Part shown: one piece after another, positions 7,093-12,518 of the stretch
Numbering within the stretch: position 1 is the first letter of the stretch
Layout: every line of letters starts with the position of its first letter
From: a virus
IMG/VR virus record: IMGVR_UViG_3300021964_000605
Span: 1 to 22,208 of that record
Strand: one strand, 5' to 3'
Length of the DNA: 22,208 nucleotides
Notes under the pieces: generated by a model
The model's input: the letters and a program-made list of their open reading frames with translations, nothing else
The model's database searches: none
What the model was told of the DNA's origin: nothing
Translations under genes and position numbers: made by a program

Positions 7093-7592
7093 TACGACAT
7101 ATCCTGTCCTGCGATAAAGCCATAATATGTTGTACCGCCATCTGTGGTAAAGAATGCAAACACATCAACATCACCATTGCCTGTTGAGAGTGTTGGTGCA
7201 GCACCACTCTCCCAATCTACTGATGCTGGCCAAGTAATAGTTCTCGATCCTGTCGCATCTTGAGTGACCTTGATTACAAAACTAAATCCTGTTCCACTTG
7301 ATGGTGGATTGCTGAATGTGTATGTTACAGCGCCAGTAAGTGTATGTTGAAAGATCGTTGCAGTTTGAAGATCAACTGTCACCGATCCTGTCGCACTTGC
7401 ATTTGTTGAAACATTCTCATATCCAAGAATGTTTGAAAACTTTTCTTTAGCGAGAGGATATCCCCCTGCTTGTGAATTATCGTGAACAACAACGGTGTCC
7501 TTATCAGTATCGACTGTAACTTCACCAACAGCGCCAGTGAAGCTGCTGTGCTCAGCTGTTGTTCCTCTTCTCAATTGTATCTGTGTTGGCAT
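7092..7592 (-). CDS. Small tail fibre protein with Mtd_N-like N-terminus (166 aa)
   Basis: Residues 1-50 (MPTQIQLRRGTTAEHSSF, then GEVTVDTDKDTVVVHDN) match the short N-terminal domain found in phage adhesins such as the major tropism determinant, which anchors the trimer to the tail. Residues 60-166 form a beta-rich module common in marine phage fibres: TATIFQHTLTGAVTYTFSNP, then DATGSRTITWPASVDW, then FFTTDGGTTYYGFIAG. There is no C-type lectin domain and no reverse transcriptase nearby, so it is not a diversity-generating Mtd. The gene is coupled on both sides by TAATG. Its QDMS-stop end carries the AGGA that serves the beta-propeller gene. I infer a connector or short spike. Confidence 0.85.
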   Translation of the reverse strand: MPTQIQLRRGTTAEHSSFTGAVGEVTVDTDKDTVVVHDNSQAGGYPLAKEKFSNILGYENVSTNASATGSVTVDLQTATIFQHTLTGAVTYTFSNPPSSGTGFSFVIKVTQDATGSRTITWPASVDWESGAAPTLSTGNGDVDVFAFFTTDGGTTYYGFIAGQDMS

Positions 7593-8053
7593 TAGGTTAT
7601 TGCTCCATAGTCTGCTGTTGAATCTGCTGATCCCGTTATTAATCCATAATCAGCATCACCACCACCTCCGCCCGACTCAGCGGCAAAGTAGTATGTAGTA
7701 TTTGCTGAAGAATATTTTAAAACATGCCCATCTGTTGGTGTAACCTGCGCAACGTCTGTCAAGCTGGCAAGCGTTGAACTTCCTCCGCCCGACTCAGCTG
7801 CAAAGTAATAAGTTGTGTTTGATGATGAATACTTGAGAACATGTCCATCAGTTGGTGTTACTTGTGCTACATCTGTTAATCCAGCGAGAGTTGAACTTCC
7901 ACCGCCGCCTACTGCTTCTCCAGGAGTAAGCGAAACAACGTTAGCATTAATGTCAGTGATTCTCAAAACACCACTATCAGCACCAAGAAATACTGCAGAG
8001 GAACCTGTTCCAATCTGTACTGTATTTGCTACAACTCTTATTCTTTGTGTCAT
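7592..8053 (-). CDS. 153-aa modular fibre connector
   Basis: Residues 1-52 match the 67-aa protein at 1743-1946 (ANTVQIGTGSSAVFLGADSG). Residues 55-87 and 94-127 are two tandem copies of the LTDVAQVTPTDGHVLKYSS module. A Gly run (128-132) then leads to a tail with two DYGxIT motifs (135-140 and 148-153). All parts occur elsewhere in the locus, so this is a small chimera of fibre modules. It is coupled by TAATG to the 520-aa gene upstream and the 166-aa gene downstream. I infer a structural connector in the same fibre complex. No catalytic feature. Confidence 0.85.
   Translation of the reverse strand: MTQRIRVVANTVQIGTGSSAVFLGADSGVLRITDINANVVSLTPGEAVGGGGSSTLAGLTDVAQVTPTDGHVLKYSSSNTTYYFAAESGGGSSTLASLTDVAQVTPTDGHVLKYSSANTTYYFAAESGGGGGDADYGLITGSADSTADYGAIT
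7673..7891 (-). repeat. Tandem TDVAQVTP modules in the 153-aa gene
   Basis: Two copies, 39 residues apart, of the LTDVAQVTPTDGHVLKYSS module with NTTYYFAAESGGG. Other copies lie at 2009-2110 and 2615-2716 (975-aa fibre) and at 8491-8589 and 8824-8922 (520-aa fibre), making six in all. Confidence 0.85.
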
Positions 8054-9615
8054 TATGCGCTCACCGTTATTCTTACCGTTTCGATGGTTGAGTTATTATA
8101 TGATGGTGTTACTAATAACCTCACATTTCCACCAGAAACATCTGCATCAATAGAAGCAATTGGTCCAGCGGTTGCAACCGATCCATATTCAGTTAAAAAT
8201 GCTGCTGAACCATTATGAACTAACAAAACCTCACTTGTTTGGAATCGATTGTTATCATCATCATGAGTAACCTGAACAATATATTTAGCTGACCTAAACG
8301 CTGTTGATGAGAAACTATCCACCACAGTTTGAGAAGCGGTGGCAATAGTTTCATCATTAGCTGTTGTAATATATGGTCTTGCTTCTAGAGAGGTAATTCT
8401 GGGATTGGTGTTAGAAACATAAGATTGAAAATCTGCATTGGTTGTAAATGTGCTAGTTAAATATGCGTTTGAGACACCGCCTGCAGCGCCAGATTCAGCT
8501 GCAAAATAATAGGTGGAGTTCGCTGAAGAATACTTTAAAACATGTCCATCTGTTGGTGTCACTTGAGCAATATCAGATAAATCTTGCAATTGTGTTGCGA
8601 CTGGAATTCCGCCTGTTCTTACAACAACAACACTATCGTTTAATGGTGCTGGGCTAATTGTTACAGTGGTTCCGGAGATAGAATAGTCGGTTGTCGGTAT
8701 TTGTAAAACACCATCAATGGTGACCAACACATCTTTAGGATCGCTGGTAGAAATCGGCGAAGTAAATGTGGTTTGCGTTCCATTAGCAGTAGTTGCTTGG
8801 AATGAAGAAGAAGTTACAGTTGCATCCGCAAAATAATATGTGGTATTTGATGTTGAGTATTTTAAAACCTGTCCGTCTGAAGGAGTTACCTGCGCAACAT
8901 CCGTCAGCCCTGCTAAAGTCGTAATAGCATTTGCAACCTGTAAACGATCTGCGATAGCGAGATTGGTATTCGCCAAAGCTGCACGTTCAATTGCTATGGT
9001 TTGATAAGTGGCAGCAGCATTGGCAACTTGAAGACGATCATTTATCAATAGTGTAGCGTTGGCAACCTGTATTCTATCAGAGATTGCTAAGTTAGTATTT
9101 GCTAATGTCGATTGGAATGTTGTGTTAGTTACAAATGTGCTTGTTAGATAAGCATTAGAAACTTCACCACCACCTGTAGAGGAGATAACAATTGTATTGT
9201 TACCAGCAGTTGGCGTGAGAGTAATTCCTGAACCAGCATCAAGAGATAATCTTTGCGTTGATGCAGTCGCCTTAACTAGAGTTCCGCCAACTTCAATTAC
9301 CGAGAAGCTGTTTGCGGTAGCACCACCACCTGACTGGTCTTGAAATGTAAGTGTGCCAGTTCCGTTAGTTACAAGAACTTGATCCGCTGTACCGTCTGAT
9401 GTTGGGAAAGTAATAGCGCCATTGCCGATAGAAAATCCGCCAGCGCCAACATAAAGAGAATGAACATTTGCACCAACTTCGAAGACATTTGTTCCGTTTG
9501 AAGAATAAAGACGACCGTCTCTTAAGTTAAGTGCTAACTCACCAGTGTCAATATTGCTTGTGGTTGGAACCTTCCCAGCAATGGAAGTTCGTTTTGTATA
9601 AATCTTCGAAGACAT
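8053..9615 (-). CDS. Modular tail fibre protein (520 aa)
   Basis: Modules in order: an N-terminal anchoring segment (about 1-50; IYTKRTSIAGKVPTTSNIDT, GELALNLRDGRLY) of the Mtd_N-like type; NSFSVIEVGG...SGITLTPTAGNNTIVI (102-150); coiled-coil repeat DRIQVANA/DRLQVANA (170-230); TDVAQVTPSDGQVLKYS (233-264); DVLVTIDGVLQIPTTDY (295-335); a second SDIAQVTPTDGHVLKYSS (346-375); and a C-terminal domain (about 412-520; FRSAKYIVQVTHDDDNNRFQ, SEVLLVHNG, LLVTPSYNNSTIETVRI) recurrent in marine T4-like phage structural proteins. It shares five modules with the 975-aa fibre in a different order. An AAAGG ribosome site and a late-promoter-like box precede it after the 86-base gap. I infer a virion fibre. 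Confidence 0.9.
   Translation of the reverse strand: MSSKIYTKRTSIAGKVPTTSNIDTGELALNLRDGRLYSSNGTNVFEVGANVHSLYVGAGGFSIGNGAITFPTSDGTADQVLVTNGTGTLTFQDQSGGGATANSFSVIEVGGTLVKATASTQRLSLDAGSGITLTPTAGNNTIVISSTGGGEVSNAYLTSTFVTNTTFQSTLANTNLAISDRIQVANATLLINDRLQVANAAATYQTIAIERAALANTNLAIADRLQVANAITTLAGLTDVAQVTPSDGQVLKYSTSNTTYYFADATVTSSSFQATTANGTQTTFTSPISTSDPKDVLVTIDGVLQIPTTDYSISGTTVTISPAPLNDSVVVVRTGGIPVATQLQDLSDIAQVTPTDGHVLKYSSANSTYYFAAESGAAGGVSNAYLTSTFTTNADFQSYVSNTNPRITSLEARPYITTANDETIATASQTVVDSFSSTAFRSAKYIVQVTHDDDNNRFQTSEVLLVHNGSAAFLTEYGSVATAGPIASIDADVSGGNVRLLVTPSYNNSTIETVRITVSA
8491..8589 (-). repeat. TDVAQVTP module, second copy in the 520-aa fibre
   Basis: Codes for residues 343-375 with the variant LQDLSDIAQVTPTDGHVLK. 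It leads into the second SNAYLTSTF segment and the C-terminal domain. Confidence 0.75.
8824..8922 (-). repeat. TDVAQVTP module, first copy in the 520-aa fibre
   Basis: Codes for residues 232-264, with the variants TPSDGQ and KYSTS. It joins directly to the stalk repeats, as the inner copy of the 975-aa fibre does (DRLQVANAITTLAGLTDV in both). Confidence 0.8.
8926..9108 (-). repeat. Stalk repeats in the 520-aa fibre
   Basis: Codes for residues 170-230: three DR(L/I)QVANA units with the same linkers (TLLIN, TYQTIAIERAALANTNLAI) as the 975-aa fibre. This is the same repeat family in a second gene. Confidence 0.85.
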
Positions 9616-9658
9616 ATCTAGCCTTTAATTGTTCAATCTCTATGTAGAGCGTTTTATG

Positions 9659-9666
9659 TATTTAGA
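9659..9666 (-). promoter_or_regulatory. Late-promoter-like box TCTAAATA before the 520-aa fibre
   Basis: One mismatch from TATAAATA. It lies in the only sizeable intergenic gap, 44 bases before the ATG at 9615, and abuts the hairpin at 9666-9689. The location supports a real promoter despite the mismatch. Confidence 0.45.
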
Positions 9667-9689
9667 GAGGGGATTATATAACCCCCTCT
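9666..9689 (-). terminator. Hairpin after the 541-aa fibre gene
   Basis: An inverted repeat lies 12 bases after the stop: the AGAGGGG arm (9666-9672) pairs with CCCCTCT (9683-9689). One A-C mismatch and two further A-T pairs follow, around an ATAT loop. There is no U-tract after it on either strand, so it is not a textbook intrinsic terminator. It may stop transcription weakly or protect the mRNA 3' end. Confidence 0.45.
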
Positions 9690-9701
9690 ACATATTATAT
9701 A

Positions 9702-11327
9702 TTAGAACGTGCCACCGTCGATAATAGCATCGACTTGAGCAAGAGTGTATCCAGCTGCACCAGTATCAACTGTCGTTCCTGGTTCAGACTGACTTTCTTT
9801 ATAGAATTTAAAGATTTCGTCTGTAGAGTCACGGAAGTAACCAGCATATTTCGTGGTTGCCCCATCAACATACATTGCGTAAACACCAGAGTCTGCAGAG
9901 TCAGCTGAGTTATTAGCTGACAATTTGATCATGCTGTCGTCAACATTTACTGTAGAAGAACTGATATATGTTACGCCGCCTTCAACGGTAAGAGAACCAT
10001 CGATAACTGTGTCGCCACTAATTCTTGCATCGCCACCAACGAAAATGTTTTCAGCAATACCAACACCACCATCAACAACTAATGCACCAGAAGAAGTTGA
10101 TGTCGATCCAGTCGTTCCGTTGATTGCTACATCATTAGTGATAGTAAGGTCATTTCCGATCGTTACGTCATTTGGTAAACCAATCGTAACAGAGGCGGTT
10201 TCTGAACCAGAACCACTTACTTCAATCTCACTAGCTGTACCAGAAATCGTGGCAACATAGTTACCAGTTGTTTTAGTTCCAAGAGCAACTGAGTTGTCAC
10301 CAACAGCGTTGGCAGTAATAGCATTTGGCGCAAGTTGGGTTGAGGTGATTACACCATCAGCAATCGAGTTAGCAGAAATTGCCTTTGAACCAATTTGCGT
10401 AGATGTGATTTGAGCATCTGCAATAGAGTTGGCAAAAATACCTTTTGAGGAAATTTGTGTTGACGAAAGAGTTCCGTCAGCAATTTTACCATTAAGAATG
10501 GTTTTGTCTGCGATTTCAGCGTTTACGACACCGCCATCTTTAATCGTTACTGCGCCAGAGGAAACTGAGAAGTTATCGGTGCTAAATGAAGCCACACCTT
10601 TCTGAGATGTTGTAGCATCTTTTGCAGTAATTGTTACAGTAGTTCCAGTGGCAGAAGTGTCGATGCCCTGTGCGTCCGTGCCAGCGATAGTAAATGTTTC
10701 GCCGAGAGTTGCTGCTGAAGTTCCTGTATCACCTGCTAATGTGAGGTCGGATGCGCTAACTGCGCCAGAACTAACACTAAAATGCGTAGAGTCAAAAGAT
10801 GCGACACCTTTTTGAGAATCCGTAGCATCCTTAGCTGTTATTGTAACTGTCGTTCCTGTCGCAGAAGTATCGATACCTTGAGCATCTGTACCAGCGATTG
10901 TCATAGACTCGCCGATAGTTGCAGCAGCAGAACCAGTATCGCCGCTTAACGTTAAGTCTTTAGCAGAAACTGCACCAGAAGATACGGTGAAGCTAGTCGT
11001 GTCAAAAGATGCAATACCTTTATTGGAAGTCGAAGCATCTTCGCCAGACCAAACATATGCACCGTTAGCAGCTTTCGTGATATCAATACCTTCGCCAGCT
11101 TCAATTTGAAGTGAAGTTTGGATATCGGTATTGGAGGAAGAGCCGCCAGCGCCATCCCCTAATTCGACAGTAAATGAGCCAGATAATGCTCTAGGATCCC
11201 CAGAAGAATCACCAACCCACAACAGACCGTCAGTGATGTTTACCGCAAGTTCCCCTTCGCTCAGAGATCCACTGGATGGTACTGCACTGGTGGTGGTACT
11301 GCGTTTAATTTTAATAATAGACGCCAT
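9702..11327 (-). CDS. Tail fibre protein with 70-aa and 20-aa repeats (541 aa)
   Basis: Residues 1-50 (IKIKRSTTTSAVPSSG, LSEGELAVNITDGLLWVGD) form the short anchoring domain seen in many marine phage fibres. Residues 97-166 and 167-236 are 70-aa repeats (KGVASFD..., DLTLAGDTG, AGTDAQGIDTSATGTTVTIT), with a third partial copy to about 265. Residues 282-341 are three 20-aa repeats of the IADGxITSTQxxxxAI(T)ANS type. Residues 400-515 hold the VDGGVGIAEN / GSLTVEGGVTYISSSTVNVDD / IFKFYKES module. The C-terminus is short. A strong AAGGAGTGA ribosome site precedes the ATG, and a TATAAATA box lies 61 bases upstream inside the 103-aa gene. I infer an elongated trimeric fibre. Confidence 0.9.
   Translation of the reverse strand: MASIIKIKRSTTTSAVPSSGSLSEGELAVNITDGLLWVGDSSGDPRALSGSFTVELGDGAGGSSSNTDIQTSLQIEAGEGIDITKAANGAYVWSGEDASTSNKGIASFDTTSFTVSSGAVSAKDLTLSGDTGSAAATIGESMTIAGTDAQGIDTSATGTTVTITAKDATDSQKGVASFDSTHFSVSSGAVSASDLTLAGDTGTSAATLGETFTIAGTDAQGIDTSATGTTVTITAKDATTSQKGVASFSTDNFSVSSGAVTIKDGGVVNAEIADKTILNGKIADGTLSSTQISSKGIFANSIADAQITSTQIGSKAISANSIADGVITSTQLAPNAITANAVGDNSVALGTKTTGNYVATISGTASEIEVSGSGSETASVTIGLPNDVTIGNDLTITNDVAINGTTGSTSTSSGALVVDGGVGIAENIFVGGDARISGDTVIDGSLTVEGGVTYISSSTVNVDDSMIKLSANNSADSADSGVYAMYVDGATTKYAGYFRDSTDEIFKFYKESQSEPGTTVDTGAAGYTLAQVDAIIDGGTF
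10305..10484 (-). repeat. 60-bp (20-aa) repeats in the 541-aa fibre
   Basis: Three consecutive 20-residue units (residues 282-341) beginning IADGTLSSTQI, IADAQITSTQI and IADGVITSTQL. This family is common in phage fibres and probably forms a beta-helical or coiled shaft. Confidence 0.8.
10535..11039 (-). repeat. 210-bp (70-aa) repeats in the 541-aa fibre
   Basis: Two full copies (residues 97-166 and 167-236) and a partial third. Residues 144-166 and 214-236 are identical in protein, while the matching DNA differs at 16 of 70 positions by my count, all silent. Confidence 0.85.
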
Positions 11328-11340
11328 TTGTCGTCACTCC

Positions 11341-11652
11341 TTATCTTAATAATCCGCCACTTCGAGTGGGTTTTTTCTTTTCTTCTCTATTTATAATTAT
11401 TTGAACTGGCACATGCTTTTTATAAAAATCAAGGTCTTCCTGTAGTTTTTTATTCTGTTGAACAAGTTTTTCCATCTCTTTTTGCACAATACTCGGCACA
11501 GGCAATCGATTAAACTCATCAATTTCTTCCTGTAAAAGAGCGTTTCGAGTTTTAAGAGCAACTATTTGTCTATTCAACTCCTTAACCTGATCATTATATT
11601 GCGAAAAATAAACATCAAAAATTTCTTCAGAATCCTTAAAACCATCACTCAT
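11341..11652 (-). CDS. 103-aa coiled-coil protein
   Basis: A highly charged helical protein. Residues 12-50 (QYNDQVKELNRQIVALK, RNALLQEEIDEF) and 57-80 (QKEMEKLVQQNKKLQEDLDF) have heptad-like spacing, broken by LPVPS at about 50-54. A basic tail (REEKKKPTRSGGLLR) follows. Small coiled-coil proteins at this kind of position recur in T4-like marine phages, but I know of no assigned function. The start overlaps the stop of the 288-aa gene (TAATG at 11652), so it is probably coupled to it. It could be a chaperone or bundle-forming connector for the neighbouring fibre. The tail codons also carry a late-promoter box. Confidence 0.8.
   Translation of the reverse strand: MSDGFKDSEEIFDVYFSQYNDQVKELNRQIVALKTRNALLQEEIDEFNRLPVPSIVQKEMEKLVQQNKKLQEDLDFYKKHVPVQIIINREEKKKPTRSGGLLR
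11388..11395 (-). promoter_or_regulatory. Late promoter box TATAAATA for the 541-aa fibre
   Basis: The minus strand reads TATAAATAGAGAAG near the end of the 103-aa gene, 61 bases upstream of the ATG at 11327, which has a strong AAGGAGTGA ribosome site. The placement suits a separate late transcript for the fibre gene. Confidence 0.5.
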
Positions 11653-12518
11653 TATGAAATGTCGCCTCCGTCAACGTCATCAAAGTCAGGAACTCCATCA
11701 CTTCTTATTTGCATCACTTTACCAGAAGTTCCTGTAGCAAAAGTTAATGCACTACTATTGGCTGCAATTAACACACCATTTTGCGTAAATGAAGCCAACC
11801 CAGTTCCACCATATTGCGTTCCTAAAACTTCTTCGAGAATTAATTCTCTTGCTTTTAATGTGTTACTTACAACAACATTAGAACTTACAATGGTGTTATT
11901 CGATTTATTTATAGTTACGTCGCCCACGGATATAGTATTTGCGACAATAGTATTTGCTGTGACAGCCGTAAAATTGGTATTGGCAGGCGAAGTTCCGAAG
12001 TCGCCTGTATATCTTGCGCCAACGATATATATTACATTTGTGCCATTAACTGATGATGGTAAATTTGTTCCGATAAAGTGAAGCACGCCTGCCTGATAAT
12101 CAAAGAACCATTCATCATCATTACCAGAACCTGTAGCAAAAAGTTGTGTGCCTGTTGAAGTTGGATCTGCAGCCCCTGTTGTATCAGCATAAACTTTTAC
12201 AAGATAAGTTGAACCGAACTCTGGCGGAATCCAATCAGTCAAACCTGTCAACCAAGTTCTATCTGCTGTTGCCGTTCCGTCTTCAGTAGTTTCTACTGCA
12301 CTTGATCCGAGATAAACTGTTACGATGCTTGAGTTTGATGTAGGAATAACAGTAGGAATACTTCCTGCCTGATTCCAAATTTTATCACCACGAATTAATA
12401 GTGGTGAAACAATTGCTTCGTTCGGCGCTTTCTTTCTAGCGTTGGTGTCGGTCTTGGCCACAGCATAGCCAAGTTTCTTCCAAAGATAATCAACTTTTTG
12501 TGCGTCGAGAATAGTCAT
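11652..12518 (-). CDS. Virion structural protein (288 aa)
   Basis: The N-terminus (ILDAQKVDYLWKKLGYAVAK, residues 3-22, then TDTNARKKAPNEAIVSPLL) resembles a conserved structural protein of T4-like marine phages. The central part (60-170) is beta-rich, with WLTGLTDWIPPEFGSTYLVK and WFFDYQAGVLHFIG. The C-terminal third has fibre-type strand repeats (ANTIVANTISVGDVTINKS) and the TQYGGTGLASFTQNGVLIAA module known from phage fibres. The gene overlaps both neighbours by TAATG, and its last codons (GGDIS-stop) contain GGAGG that may load ribosomes for the 103-aa gene. I infer a baseplate-proximal structural or fibre-attachment protein. The exact role is unknown. Confidence 0.8.
   Translation of the reverse strand: MTILDAQKVDYLWKKLGYAVAKTDTNARKKAPNEAIVSPLLIRGDKIWNQAGSIPTVIPTSNSSIVTVYLGSSAVETTEDGTATADRTWLTGLTDWIPPEFGSTYLVKVYADTTGAADPTSTGTQLFATGSGNDDEWFFDYQAGVLHFIGTNLPSSVNGTNVIYIVGARYTGDFGTSPANTNFTAVTANTIVANTISVGDVTINKSNNTIVSSNVVVSNTLKARELILEEVLGTQYGGTGLASFTQNGVLIAANSSALTFATGTSGKVMQIRSDGVPDFDDVDGGDIS
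11906..11913 (-). promoter_or_regulatory. Possible late promoter box TATAAATA inside the 288-aa gene
   Basis: An exact TATAAATA on the minus strand, within codons for TINK, about 254 bases upstream of the 103-aa gene start. It lacks the following GAG seen at the better-placed boxes, so it is less convincing. Confidence 0.25.

Larger units (their letters stand above)
9616..9701 (-). other. Intergenic gap between two fibre genes
   Basis: This 86-base gap is the longest non-coding stretch in the window. It holds the hairpin at 9666-9689, the TCTAAATA box at 9659-9666 and the AAAGG ribosome site of the 520-aa gene. It probably divides two transcription units. No small gene is visible in it. Confidence 0.6.

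Noticed and set aside
7092-7592. Diversity-generating retroelement target (Mtd)
   Set aside because: Only the short N-terminal anchor resembles Mtd. There is no lectin variable region, template repeat or reverse transcriptase in the window.
11357-11376. Plus-strand intrinsic terminator (CCACT-TCG-AGTGG then six T)
   Set aside because: The stem is only 5 bp and the T run is the reverse of Lys codons in the 103-aa gene. No plus-strand gene ends here. It could limit antisense RNA, but the support is weak.
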